DNA of 64,000 nt, from NCBI GenBank assembly GCA_032622095.1, contig CP136062.1, positions 7,963,710-8,027,709 on the forward strand, given 5' to 3'. The stretch is from Siphonodentalium dalli (taxonomy: Eukaryota > Mollusca > Scaphopoda > Gadilida > Siphonodentaliidae). Below are positions 15,560-28,650 of the stretch, piece after piece. Below the pieces are notes generated by a model. It saw only the letters and a program-made list of their open reading frames with translations, ran no database searches and had not been told where the DNA came from. The number at the start of each line of letters is the position of its first letter. The stretch's first letter is position 1. Both the position numbers and the translations under genes were made by a program.

Positions 15560-18500
15560 GGTCAGATCATTATGAAATTTGTCATGAATGTTGACATTGA
15601 CATGTAGATGGGGAATGAGTCATTTTGGGGTCATTTGGCTAAAAATCATGGCCGCTGGCAGCCATCTTTGATTTCAAAATTAAATAAATTGGCGCGGTCT
15701 GCAGGTCGTACTGTTCGTCTGATTATCATGAAATTTGTTATGGATGTTAATAATGACAGGCAGATGGGAACGAGTCATTTTGGGGTAGTTTGGCCAAAAA
15801 AAAAGGCCGTCATGAGCATCTTGGATTTTAATCTTTGCATGACTAAATCCTTTGGCGCGGGCTACAGGTCGTAGCTTTGGTCGGATCTTCATGAAATTTG
15901 TCATGGCTGTTGACCTTGACATGTAAATGGGAACGAGTCCTTTTGGGGTCATTCGGTTAAAAGACATGGCCGCCAGCAGCCATCTTGGATTTTACTCTTT
16001 GCATGACAAAATCCTTTGGCACAGGCTACAGGTCCTAACTTTGGTCAGATCATTATGAAATTTGTTATGAATGTTGACATTGACATGTAGATGGGAATGA
16101 GTCATTTGGGGGTAATTTGGCCAAAAGCATAGCCGCTGGCAGCCATCTTTGATTTCAAAATTAAATAGATTGGCGCAGTCTACAGGTCGTACTGTTCGTC
16201 TGATTATCATGAAATTTGTCATAGATGTTAATATTGACATGTAGATGGGAACGAGTTATTTTGGGATCGTTAGGCCAAAAAACATGGCCGCCAGCAGCCA
16301 TTTTGGATTTTACTCTTTGAAAGACAAAATCCTTTGGCACAGGCTACAGGTCCTAACTTTGGTCAGATCATTATGAAATATGTCATGAATGTTGACATTG
16401 ACATGTAGATGGGAATGAGTCATTTAGGGGTAATTTGGCCAAAAGCATAGCCGCTGGCAGCCATCTTTGATTTTAAAATTAAATAGATTGGCGCAGTCTA
16501 CAGGTCGTACTGTTCGTCTGATTATCATGAAATTTGTCATAGATATTAATATTGACATGTAGATGGGAACGAGTTATTTTGGGGTCGTTAGGCCAAAAAA
16601 CATGGCCACCAGTAGCCATCTTGGATTTTACTCTTTGCATGACTAAATCCTTTGGCGCGGGCTACAGGTCGTAGCTTTGGTCGGATCTTCATGAAATGTG
16701 TCATGGCTGTTGACCTTGACATGTAAATGGGAACGAGGCCTTTTGGGGTCATTCGGCCAAAAAACATGGCCGCCAGCAGCCATCTTGGATCCTACTCTTT
16801 GCATGACTAAATCCTTTGGCACAGGCTACAGGTCCTTAATTTGGTCAGATCATTATGAAATTTGTCATGAATGTTGACATTGACATGTAGATGGGAATGA
16901 GTCATTTTGGGGTCATTTGGCCAAAAAACATGGCCGCTGACAGCCATCTTTGATTTCAAAATTAAATAAATTGGCGCGGTCTGCAGGTCGTACTGTTCGT
17001 CTGATTATCATGAAATTTGTCATGGATGTTAATAATGACAGGCAGATGGGAACGAGTCATTTTGGGGTAGTTTGGCCAAAAAACATGGTCGTCATGAGCA
17101 TCTTGGATTTTAATCTTTGCATGACTAAATCCTTTGGCGCGGGCTACAGGTCGTAGCTTTGGTCGGATCTTCATGAAATTTGTCATGGCTGTTGACCTTG
17201 ACATGTAAATGGGAACGAGTCCTTTTGGGGTCATTCGGTCAAAAGACATGGCCGCCAGCAGCCATCTTGGATTTTACTCTTTGCATGACAAAATCCTTTG
17301 GCACAGGCTACAGGTCCTAACATTGGTCAGATCATTATGAAATTTGTCATGAATGTTGACATTGACATGTAGATGGGAATGAGTCATTTAGGGGTAATTT
17401 GGCCAAAAGCATAGCCGCTGGCAGCCATCTTTGATTTCAAAATTAAATAGATTGGCGCAGTCTACAGGTCGTACTGTTCGTCTGATTATCATGAAATTTG
17501 TCATAGATGTTAATATTGACATGTAGATGGGAACGAGTTATTTTGGGATCGTTAGGCCAAAAAACATGGCCACCAGTAGCCATCTTGGATTTTACTCTTT
17601 GCATGACTAAATCCTTTGGCGCGGGCTACGGGTCGTAGCTTTGGTCGGATCTTCATGAAATGTGTCATGTTTGTTGACCTTGAAATGTAAATGGGAACGA
17701 GTCCTTTTGGGGTCATTCGGCCAAAAAACATGGCCGCCAGCAGCCATCTTGGATTTTACTATTTGCATGACTAAATCCTTTGGCACAGGCTACAGGTCCT
17801 TACTTTTGTCAGATCATTATGAAATTTGTCATGAATGTTGACATTGACATGTAGATGGGGAATGAGTCATTTTGGGGTCATTTGGCTAAAAAAAATGGCC
17901 GCTGGCAGCCATCTTTGATTTCAAAATTAAATAAATTGGCGCGGTCTGCAGGTCGTACTGTTCGTCTGATTATCATGAAATTTGTCATGGATGTTAATAA
18001 TGACAGGCAGATGGGAACGAGTTATTTTGGGATCGTTAGGCCAAAAAACATGGCCGCCAGCAGCCATTTTGGATTTTACTCTTTGAAAGACAAAATCCTT
18101 TGGCACAGGCTACAGGTCCTAACTTTGGTCAGATCATTATGAAATTTGTCATGAATGTTGACATTGACATGTAGATGGGGAATGAGTCATTTTGGGGTCA
18201 TTTGGCTAAAAAACATGGCCGCTGGCAGCCATCTTTGATTTCAAAATTAAATAAATTGGCGCGGTCTGCAGGTCGTACTGTTCGTCTGATTATCATGAAA
18301 TTTGTCATAGATGTTAATAATGACAGGCAGATGGGAACGAGTCATTTTGGGGTAGTTTGGCCAAAAAACATGGCCGTCATGAGCATCTTGGATTTTAATC
18401 TTTGCATGACTAAATCCTTTGGCGCGGGCTACAGGTCGTAGCTTTGGTCGGATCTTCATGAAATTTGTCATGGCTGTTGACCTTGACATGTAAATGGGAA

Positions 18501-20120
18501 CGAGTCCTTTTGGGGTCATTCGGTTAAAAGACATGGCCGCCAGCAGCCATCTTGGATTTTACTCTTTGCATGACAAAATCCTTTGGCACAGGCTACAGGT
18601 CCTAACTTTGGTCAGATCATTATGAAATTTGTTATGAATGTTGACATTGACATGTAGATGGGAATGAGTCATTTGGGGGTAATTTGGCCAAAAGCATAGC
18701 CGCTGGCAGCCATCTTTGATTTCAAAATTAAATAGATTGGCGCAGTCTACAGGTCGTACTGTTCGTCTGATTATCATGAAATTTGTCATAGATGTTAATA
18801 TTGACATGTAGATGGGAACGAGTTATTTTGGGATCGTTAGGCCAAAAAACATGGCCGCCAGCAGCCATTTTGGATTTTACTCTTTGAAAGACAAAATCCT
18901 TTGGCACAGGCTACAGGTCCTAACTTTGGTCAGATCATTATGAAATATGTCATGAATGTTGACATTGACATGTAGATGGGAATGAGTCATTTAGGGGTAA
19001 TTTGGCCAAAAGCATAGCCGCTGGCAGCCATCTTTGATTTTAAAATTAAATAGATTGGCGCAGTCTACAGGTCGTACTGTTCGTCTGATTATCATGAAAT
19101 TTGTCATAGATATTAATATTGACATGTAGATGGGAACGAGTTATTTTGGGGTCGTTAGGCCAAAAAACATGGCCACCAGTAGCCATCTTGGATTTTACTC
19201 TTTGCATGACTAAATCCTTTGGCGCGGGCTACAGGTCGTAGCTTTGGTCGGATCTTCATGAAATGTGTCATGGCTGTTGACCTTGACATGTAAATGGGAA
19301 CGAGTCCTTTTGGGGTCATTCGGCCAAAAAACATGGCCGCCAGCAGCCATCTTGGATCCTACTCTTTGCATGACTAAATCCTTTGGCACAGGCTACAGGT
19401 CCTTAATTTGGTCAGATCATTATGAAATTTGTCATGAATGTTGACATTGACATGTAGATGGGAATGAGTCATTTTGGGGTCATTTGGCCAAAAAACATGG
19501 CCGCTGACAGCCATCTTTGATTTCAAAATTAAATAAATTGGCGCGGTCTGCAGGTCGTACTGTTCGTCTGATTATCATGAAATTTGTCATGGATGTTAAT
19601 AATGACAGGCAGATGGGAACGAGTCATTTTGGGGTAGTTTGGCCAAAAAACATGGTCGTCATGAGCATCTTGGATTTTAATCTTTGCATGACTAAATCCT
19701 TTGGCGCGGGCTACAGGTCGTAGCTTTGGTCGGATCTTCATGAAATTTGTCATGGCTGTTGACCTTGACATGTAAATGGGAACGAGTCCTTTTGGGGTCA
19801 TTCGGTCAAAAGACATGGCCGCCAGCAGCCATCTTGGATTTTACTCTTTGCATGACAAAATCCTTTGGCACAGGCTACAGGTCCTAACATTGGTCAGATC
19901 ATTATGAAATTTGTCATGAATGTTGACATTGACATGTAGATGGGAATGAGTCATTTAGGGGTAATTTGGCCAAAAGCATAGCCGCTGGCAGCCATCTTTG
20001 ATTTCAAAATTAAATAGATTGGCGCAGTCTACAGGTCGTACTGTTCGTCTGATTATCATGAAATTTGTCATAGATGTTAATATTGACATGTAGATGGGAA
20101 CGAGTTATTTTGGGGTCGTT
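15560..20120 (+). repeat. 2,567-bp higher-order block, two tandem copies
   Basis: A second, independent block duplication. Shared variants repeat at 2,567-bp spacing: the GACAGCCATC variant (16,938 and 19,505), the TACTCTTTGAAAGACAAAA variant (about 16,310 and 18,877) and the GAAATATGTCATG variant (16,376 and 18,943). The length is not a multiple of the 482-bp triad, because the block contains a shortened hybrid monomer where a C-type start joins an A-type body (about 16,275 and 18,842). Identity fades near 17.5 kb and 20.1 kb, where local variants differ (ACGGGTCG against ACAGGTCG). Edges are approximate. Confidence 0.8.
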
Positions 20121-22728
20121 AGGCCAAAAAACATGGCCACCAGTAGCCATCTTGGATTTTACTCTTTGCATGACTAAATCCTTTGGCGCGGGCTACAGGT
20201 CGTAGCTTTGGTCGGATCTTCATGAAATTTGTCATGGCTGTTGACCTTGACATGTAAATGGGAACGAGTCCTTTTGGGGTCATTCGGTCAAAAGACATGG
20301 CCGCCAGCAGCCATCTTGGATTTTACTCTTTGCATGACAAAATCCTTTGGCACAGGCTACAGGTCCTAGCATTGGTCAGATCATTATGAAATTTGTCATG
20401 AATGTTGACATTGACATGTAGATGGGAATGAGTCATTTAGGGGTAATTTGGCCAAAAGCATAGCCGCTGGCAGCCATCTTTGATTTCAAAATTAAATAGA
20501 TTGGCGCAGTCTACAGGTCGTACTGTTCGTCTGATTATCATGAAATTTGTCATAGATGTTAATATTGACATGTAGATGGGAACGAGTTATTTTGGGATCG
20601 TTAGGCCAAAAAACATGGCCACCAGTAGCCATCTTGGATTTTACTCTTTGCATGACTAAATCCTTTGGCGCGGGCTACGGGTCGTAGCTTTGGTCGGATC
20701 TTCATCAAATGTGTCATGGTTATTGACCTTGAAATGTAAATGGGAACGAGTCCTTTTGGGGTCATTCGGCCAAAAAACATGGCCGCCAGCAGCCATCTTG
20801 GATTTTACTATTTGCATGACTAAATCCTTTGGCACAGGCTACAGGTCCTTACTTTGGTCAGATCATTATGAAATTTGTCATGAACGTTGACATTGACATG
20901 TAGATGGGGAATGAGTCATTTTGGGGTCATTTGGCTAAAAAACATTGCCGCTGGCAGCCATCTTTGATTTCAAAATTAAATAAATTGGCGCGGTCTGCAG
21001 GTCGTACTGTTCGTCTGATTATCATGAAATTTGTCATGGATGTTAATAATGACAGGCAGATGGGAACGAGTCATTTTGGGGTAGTTTGGCCAAAAAACAT
21101 GGCCGTCATGAGCATCTTGGATTTTAATCTTTGCATGACTAAATCCTTTGGCGCGGGCTACAGGTCGTAGCTTTGGTCGGATCTTCATGAAATTTGTCAT
21201 GGCTGTTGACCTTGACATGTAAATGGGAACGAGTCCTTTTGGGGTCATTCGGTCAAAAGACATGGCCGCCAGCAGCCATCTTGGATTTTACTCTTTGCAT
21301 GACAAAATCCTTTGGCACAGGCTACAGGTCCTAACTTTGGTCAGATCATTATGAAATTTGTTATGAATGTTGAAATTGACATGTAGATGGGAATGAGTCA
21401 TTTGGGGGTAATTTGGCCAAAAGCATAGCCGCTGGCAGCCATCTTTGATTTCAAAATTAAATAGATTGGCGCAGTCTACAGGTCGTACTGTTCGTCTGAT
21501 TATCATGAAATTTGTCATAGATGTTAATATTGACATGTAGATGGGAACGAGTTATTTTGGGATCGTTAGGCCAAAAAACATGGCCACCAGTAGCCATCTT
21601 GGATTTTACTCTTTGCATGACTAAATCCTTTGGCGCGGGCTACAGGTCGTAGCTTTGGTCGGATTTTCATGAAATGTGTCATGGCTGTTGACATTGAAAT
21701 GTAAATGGGAACGAGTCCTTTTGGGGTCATTCGGCCAAAAAACATGGCCGCCAGCAGCCATCTTGGATTTTACTCTTTGCATGACTAAATCCTTTGGCAC
21801 AGGCTACAGGTCCTTACTTTGGTCAGATCATTATGAAATTTGTCATGAATGTTGACATTGACATGTAGATGGGGAATGAGTCATTTAGGGGTAATTTGGC
21901 CAAAAGCATAGCCGCTGGCAGCCATCTTTGATTTCAAAATTAAATAGATTGGCGCAGTCTACAGGTCGTACTGTTCGTCTGATTATCATGAAATTTGTCA
22001 TAGATGTTAATATTGACATGTAGATGGGAACGAGTTATTTTGGGATCGTTAGGCCAAAAAACATGGCCGCCAGCAGCCATCTTGGATTTTACTCTTTGCA
22101 TGACAAAATCCTTTGGCACAGGCTACAGGTCCTAACTTTGGTCAGATAATTATGAAATTTGTCATGAATGTTGACATTGACATGTAGATGGGAATGAGTC
22201 ATTTAGGGGTAATTTGGCCAAAAGCATAGCCGCTGGCAGCCATCTTTGATTTCAAAATTAAATAGATTGGCGCAGTCTACAGGTCGTACTGTTCGTCTGA
22301 TTATCATGAAATTTGTCATAGATGTTAATATTGACATATTTAAACAATTTTTTTTTTTTTTTATTTATTTATTTATTGATTATTTTTGTGGGTTTTTTTT
22401 TTATAAATTGAGCAAGGAATTCAATCTAAGAAATTTTGCTTTGTTTTTTAATATAGAGTGAATATTTTTTAGAAAAAGGGCCATAACTCAGTTAAAAATA
22501 GTTGCATCAAACCCATATTCGAACTTGATCTGTCTTTTGGGCTCAGACATTCATACTAGTATGTAAAATTCCGATCAGACAGACGAGTGGTCACTATCTT
22601 TATCATACTATGCTATGGCTAAATATAATAAAAGTGACAATGACACTGCAGCTCAACTTGGAAATGGAATAATTTCATGTGTTAAGTCATAATGTCAATG
22701 GTGTGATTAGGAATGTGGAAAGTTGAAA

Positions 22729-24340
22729 GGCCTAGTTATGCAAAGAGTGAAATCCAAGATGGCCACTGGCAGCCATGTTTTTTTGCCGAATGACCACAAA
22801 ATGACTTAAATTCCCATCTACATGTCATTAGCATCCATCACAAATTTCATGATGATCCGACAAAAGATCATATGACCTGTACTAGGCTGTAGCCTGTGTC
22901 AAAGAATTTAGTCATGTAAAGAGTAAATTCCAAGATGGCTGCTGGCGGCCATGTTTTTGGCTGAATAACCGCAAAATGACTCGTTCCCATCTACATGTCA
23001 TTGTTAACACCCATGACTAATTTCATGATGATCCGACCAAAGCTACTACCTGTAGCCCGTGCCAAAGTATTTAGTCATGCAAAGAGTAAAATCCAAGTTG
23101 GCTACTGGCGGACATGTTTTTTGGCCGAAAGACCCCAAAATGACTCGTTCCCATCCACATGTCAATATTAACACCCACGACAAATTTCATGATGATCAGA
23201 AGAACAGTATGACCTGTAGCCCGTGCCAATGGATTAAATTTTTAAATCCAAGATGGCCACTGGCGGCCATGTTTTTTTGCCGAATGGCCCCAAAATGACT
23301 CGTTCCCATCTACTTATTAATGTCAACAGCTGTGACATATTTCATAATGATCCGACCAAAGGTAGGACCTGTAGCCCGTGCCCAAGGATTTATTCATGCA
23401 AAGAGTAAAATCCAAGATGGCTGCTGCCGGCCATGTTTTTTGGCCCAATGACCCCAAAATGACTCGTTCCCATCTACATGTCATTGTTAACATCGATGAC
23501 AAATTTCATGATGATCAGACGAACAGTACGATCTATAGCCCGTGCTAATGGATTGAAATTTGAAATTCAAGATGGCCGCTGGCGGCCATGTTTTTTTGCC
23601 AAATGACACAAAAATTACTCGTTCTCATCTAGATGTCAATGTCAACAGCCATGACAAATCTCATAATGATCCAACCAAATGTACTACGACCTGTAGCCCA
23701 TGCCAAATGATTTAGTCATGCAGAGTAAAATCCAAGATGGCTGCTGGCGGCCATGTTTTTTGGCCGAACTACCCCAAAATGACTCGTTCCCATCTACATG
23801 TCAATAGTAACATCGATGATAAATTTCATGATGATCAGACAAACAGTACTACCTGTAGCCCGTGCTAATGGATTGAAATTTGAAATTCAAGATGGCCGCT
23901 GGCGGCCATGTTTTTTGGCCCAATGACCCCAAAATGGCTCGTTTCCATCTACATGTCAATATTAACATCGATGACAAATTTCATGAAGATCCGACCAAAG
24001 CTACGACCTGTAGCCCATGCAGAAGGATTTAGTCATGCAAAGAGTAAACTCCAAGATGGCTGCTGGCGGCCATATTTTTTGGCCGAACGACGCCAAAATG
24101 ACTCGTTCCCATCTCCAGTTACAACATCGATGACAAATTTCATGATGATCAGACGAACAGTACGATTTGTAGCCTGTGCTAATGGATTGAAAATTTAAAT
24201 TCAAGATGGCCGCTTGCGGCCATGTTTTTTTCCGAATGACCCCAAAATGACTCGTTCCCATCTACATGTCAATGTCAACAGGCATGACAAATTTCATAAT
24301 GATCCGACCAAAGGTACGACCTGTAGCCAGTGCTAAAGGA
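22729..24340 (-). repeat. Reverse-orientation satellite block inside unit 1
   Basis: About ten monomers with the reverse complement of the left-array motifs: TGCAAAGAGTAAAATCCAAG, ATGGCTGCTGGCGGCCATG, CAAAATGACTCGTTCCCATC, ATTTCATGATGATC and CTGTAGCCCGTGC. They are more diverged from one another than the left-array monomers, so this block is older or less homogenised. Alternating monomers keep the long (TAGTCATGCAAAG) or short (GGATTGAAATTTGAAATTC) form, equivalent to types A/C and B of the forward array. The same blocks recur in units 2 and 3. Confidence 0.92.
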
Positions 24341-24344
24341 AATT

Positions 24345-24372
24345 GTTGACGAGTCACGCACACACACACACG
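24345..24372. repeat. CA microsatellite abutting satellite block
   Basis: Short (CA)n run flanked by GTTGACGAGTCACG and GGATGACGGATACC. The same junction, with variable repeat number, is found at about 27,512 and 30,671. In opposite orientation with GT repeats it occurs in the solo element at 41,700-41,745, and in eroded form near 51,990. The constant link of microsatellite to satellite edge marks this as a structural part of the element. Confidence 0.85.
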
Positions 24373-25049
24373 GATGACGGATACCAAGCCATGGCAAATA
24401 GCTCAAACTTTACAAAGTAAAGTTAAAAATGTAGGAATAAAAGCTCGGACAAAATTATACATTTTGCAAAGATTTTCTAAGTCGAAAAATGTGGATGTAA
24501 CGCCACCATAAAAAGTCTGACAGATGTCATAATCGCAGGTCCCCATGTTGTTGATGTCTGTGCCAACTTCCACGGAAAATGATCAGAAAACAGCTGAGAA
24601 AAACTCCAGACAAATTTATGTCCACAGACAAGCTGATTGGAGTATAAACCCCCTTCTCCACAACCGCGTTGCAGGGGGTATAATTAATGGACAAAACATT
24701 TCCCCCCAACCTGTGATATCACTGCGACATAAGACAACAAAATGCAATAATAAAGACATCCACAGCCAGAGGTCAGAGTAGATTTTGTATAGTATTCCCT
24801 ACCAATACATCTTTTTTCATTGTAAATTGCTTTGCAGAAATTGGAAAATGCATCACAAATTGCGATGCGAATCCAGTTACATGGATATAGAGCATGTTTG
24901 TTATGGACGCTACACAAAGTCCAGTAAAGGGCCATAACTCTGGGAAAAAAATGTGAACAAAACCGAAATTGGAATTCCCAGTTTTGAGCTGTGTTGTGAA
25001 ATGTTAATAGTTATGGATTGACAGAATGACACACCGAAAGGAAAGACAG

Positions 25050-25215
25050 ACTGAGGTACATGTACATGTATCACTATATATACCCTTAATCCTTGGTACG
25101 GGTACATGTACAACTGTACATACTGTATACATGTACTGTACATACTGTATACATGTACATGTACACCAATCAGTAAGCCTGGGGGGAACGAGCTTGTGCA
25201 TGTACATGTAATTAC
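25050..25215. repeat. TACATGTA palindrome cluster
   Basis: Dense overlapping copies of the self-complementary octamer TACATGTA and of GTATACATGTAC, able to form several small hairpins. It is repeated in units 2 and 3. Short frames rich in Tyr, Met, Cys, Val and His on both strands come from this low-complexity sequence and are not genes. Confidence 0.8.
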
Positions 25216-25493
25216 TCATAAAGTAGGTACTGGGCTTATCACAAGGCCCCTCCCCTTTGCAAACATTGAGTTAGCCTTCAGGTGCTGACATACCATCATG
25301 TTTTATATCATTACCATATTTTGGTACTGAAAAAGATAATAAATATAGGTTATCACCACCATGTGTGTTTCTGAGATCCGTATTCAAGTCGAGCTGCCTT
25401 CTCTGATGTGCTGACTCGGGTACCATTGGCCGAGTTATAATGGTGTTAGTTTTTAAAATCTTAATAACTTTGGAATTTTTTTTTTTTTTAATT

Positions 25494-28400
25494 ATTTAAA
25501 CAAATTTTTTTTTTTTTTATTTATTTATTTATTGATTATTTTTGTGGGTTTTTTTTTTATAAATTGAGCAAGGAATTCAATCTAAGAAATTTTGCTTTGT
25601 TTTTTAATATAGAGTGAATATTTTTTAGAAAAAGGGCCATAACTCAGTTAAAAATAGTTGCATCAAACCCATATTCGAACTTGATCTGTCTTTTGGGCTC
25701 AGACATTCATACTAGTATGTAAAATTCCGATCAGACAGACGAGTGGTCACTATCTTTATCATACTATGCTATGGCTAAATATAATAAAAGTGACAATGAC
25801 ACTGCAGCTCAACTTGGAAATGGAATAATTTCATGTGTTAAGTCATAATGTCAATGGTGTGATTAGGAATGTGGAAAGTTGAAAGGCCTAGTTATGCAAA
25901 GAGTGAAATCCAAGATGGCCACTGGCAGCCATGTTTTTTTGCCGAATGACCACAAAATGACTTAAATTCCCATCTACATGTCATTAGCATCCATCACAAA
26001 TTTCATGATGATCCGACAAAAGATCATATGACCTGTACTAGGCTGTAGCCTGTGTCAAAGAATTTAGTCATGTAAAGAGTAAATTCCAAGATGGCTGCTG
26101 GCGGCCATGTTTTTGGCTGAATAACCGCAAAATGACTCGTTCCCATCTACATGTCATTGTTAACACCCATGACTAATTTCATGATGATCCGACCAAAGCT
26201 ACTACCTGTAGCCCGTGCCAAAGTATTTAGTCATGCAAAGAGTAAAATCCAAGTTGGCTACTGGCGGACATGTTTTTTGGCCGAAAGACCCCAAAATGAC
26301 TCGTTCCCATCCACATGTCAATATTAACACCCACGACAAATTTCATGATGATCAGAAGAACAGTATGACCTGTAGCCCGTGCCAATGGATTAAATTTTTA
26401 AATCCAAGATGGCCACTGGCGGCCATGTTTTTTTGCCGAATGGCCCCAAAATGACTCGTTCCCATCTACTTATTAATGTCAACAGCTGTGACATATTTCA
26501 TAATGATCCGACCAAAGGTAGGACCTGTAGCCCGTGCCCAAGGATTTATTCATGCAAAGAGTAAAATCCAAGATGGCTGCTGCCGGCCATGTTTTTTGGC
26601 CCAATGACCCCAAAATGACTCGTTCCCATCTACATGTCATTGTTAACATCGATGACAAATTTCATGATGATCAGACGAACAGTACGATCTATAGCCCGTG
26701 CTAATGGATTGAAATTTGAAATTCAAGATGGCCGCTGGCGGCCATGTTTTTTTGCCAAATGACACAAAAATTACTCGTTCTCATCTAGATGTCAATGTCA
26801 ACAGCCATGACAAATCTCATAATGATCCAACCAAATGTACTACGACCTGTAGCCCATGCCAAATGATTTAGTCATGCAGAGTAAAATCCAAGATGGCTGC
26901 TGGCGGCCATGTTTTTTGGCCGAACTACCCCAAAATGACTCGTTCCCATCTACATGTCAATAGTAACATCGATGATAAATTTCATGATGATCAGACAAAC
27001 AGTACTACCTGTAGCCCGTGCTAATGGATTGAAATTTGAAATTCAAGATGGCCGCTGGCGGCCATGTTTTTTGGCCCAATGACCCCAAAATGGCTCGTTT
27101 CCATCTACATGTCAATATTAACATCGATGACAAATTTCATGAAGATCCGACCAAAGCTACGACCTGTAGCCCATGCAGAAGGATTTAGTCATGCAAAGAG
27201 TAAACTCCAAGATGGCTGCTGGCGGCCATATTTTTTGGCCGAACGACGCCAAAATGACTCGTTCCCATCTCCAGTTACAACATCGATGACAAATTTCATG
27301 ATGATCAGACGAACAGTACGATTTGTAGCCTGTGCTAATGGATTGAAAATTTAAATTCAAGATGGCCGCTTGCGGCCATGTTTTTTTCCGAATGACCCCA
27401 AAATGACTCGTTCCCATCTACATGTCAATGTCAACAGGCATGACAAATTTCATAATGATCCGACCAAAGGTACGACCTGTAGCCAGTGCTAAAGGAAATT
27501 GTTGACGAGTCACGCACACACACACACGGATGACGGATACCAAGCCATGGCAAATAGCTCAAACTTTACAAAGTAAAGTTAAAAATGTAGGAATAAAAGC
27601 TCGGACAAAATTATACATTTTGCAAAGATTTTCTAAGTCGAAAAATGTGGATGTAACGCCACCATAAAAAGTCTGACAGATGTCATAATCGCAGGTCCCC
27701 ATGTTGTTGATGTCTGTGCCAACTTCCACGGAAAATGATCAGAAAACAGCTGAGAAAAACTCCAGACAAATTTATGTCCACAGACAAGCTGATTGGAGTA
27801 TAAACCCCCTTCTCCACAACCGCGTTGCAGGGGGTATAATTAATGGACAAAACATTTCCCCCCAACCTGTGATATCACTGCGACATAAGACAACAAAATG
27901 CAATAATAAAGACATCCACAGCCAGAGGTCAGAGTAGATTTTGTATAGTATTCCCTACCAATACATCTTTTTTCATTGTAAATTGCTTTGCAGAAATTGG
28001 AAAATGCATCACAAATTGCGATGCGAATCCAGTTACATGGATATAGAGCATGTTTGTTATGGACGCTACACAAAGTCCAGTAAAGGGCCATAACTCTGGG
28101 AAAAAAATGTGAACAAAACCGAAATTGGAATTCCCAGTTTTGAGCTGTGTTGTGAAATGTTAATAGTTATGGATTGACAGAATGACACACCGAAAGGAAA
28201 GACAGACTGAGGTACATGTACATGTATCACTATATATACCCTTAATCCTTGGTACGGGTACATGTACAACTGTACATACTGTATACATGTACTGTACATA
28301 CTGTATACATGTACATGTACACCAATCAGTAAGCCTGGGGGGAACGAGCTTGTGCATGTACATGTAATTACTCATAAAGTAGGTACTGGGCTTATCACAA

Positions 28401-28650
28401 GGCCCCCTCCCCTTTGCAAACATTGAGTTAGCCTTCAGGTGCTGACATACCATCATGTTTTATATCATTACCATATTTTGGTACTGAAAAAGATAATAAA
28501 TATAGGTTATCACCACCATGTGTGTTTCTGAGATCCGTATTCAAGTCGAGCTGCCTTCTCTGATGTGCTGACTCGGGTACCATTGGCCGAGTTATAATGG
28601 TGTTAGTTTTTAAAATCTTAATAACTTTGGAATTTTTTTTTTTTTAAATT
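25494..28650 (-). repeat. Composite tandem unit 2 (3,157 bp)
   Basis: Copy of the preceding unit with only rare single-base and homopolymer-length differences, for example one extra C in the GGCCCCCTCCCC stretch near 28,402. The reverse satellite block lies at about 25,885-27,496, the CA microsatellite at about 27,512-27,528 and the TACATGTA patch at about 28,206-28,371. Near-identity to its neighbours implies a very recent amplification or continuing homogenisation. Confidence 0.93.

Larger units (their letters stand above)
1..22337 (+). repeat. Satellite array, ~160-bp monomers in A-B-C triads
   Basis: Head-to-tail array that fills the left third of the window and runs off its left edge. 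Measured from one GGGAACGAG-type anchor to the next, monomers are about 164, 155 and 163 bp (for example anchors at 1455, 1619, 1774, 1937), so the working unit is a triad of about 482 bp. Type A carries CATGGCCGCCAGCAGCC and TTGGCACAGGCTACAGG. Type B carries GATTTCAAAATTAAATA and GTACTGTTCGTCTGATTATC. Type C carries GGCGCGGGCTACAGG and GGTCGGATCTTCATG. A, B and C are clearly related, so the triad arose from one ancestral monomer. The array holds about 139 monomers (about 46 triads). Open frames of 60-96 codons recur at the triad spacing on both strands and are by-products of the repeat, not genes. The array ends abruptly inside a B-type monomer at the sequence TTGACATATTTAAAC. Confidence 0.97.
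22338..25493 (-). repeat. Composite tandem unit 1 (3,156 bp)
   Basis: First of three head-to-tail copies. Order of parts: an AT-rich lead with T-runs (22,338-22,460); a segment with GGGCCATAACTC (about 22,479); about ten satellite monomers in reverse orientation relative to the left array (22,729-24,340); a CA microsatellite with GTTGACGAGTCACGCAC (24,345-24,372); a unique flank containing GCAGGGGGTATAAT (about 24,672); a second GGGCCATAACTC (about 24,929); a TACATGTA-rich patch (25,050-25,215); and a tail ending in a T-run. A block of monomers bounded by a microsatellite and fixed flanks resembles the tandem-repeat-bearing non-autonomous elements known from bivalves (pearl elements, Helentron-associated elements). 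That family assignment is inference, since no transposase and no diagnostic ends were identified. Confidence 0.93.

Noticed and set aside
1-22337. CRISPR array
   Set aside because: Repeats are contiguous ~160-bp monomers without unique spacers, in an apparently eukaryotic sequence.
195-22461. About fifty open frames of 60-96 codons with conserved translations on both strands
   Set aside because: They recur at the satellite period, overlap on opposite strands and vary only as the monomers vary. Conservation is explained by array homogenisation, with no start-site or domain evidence.
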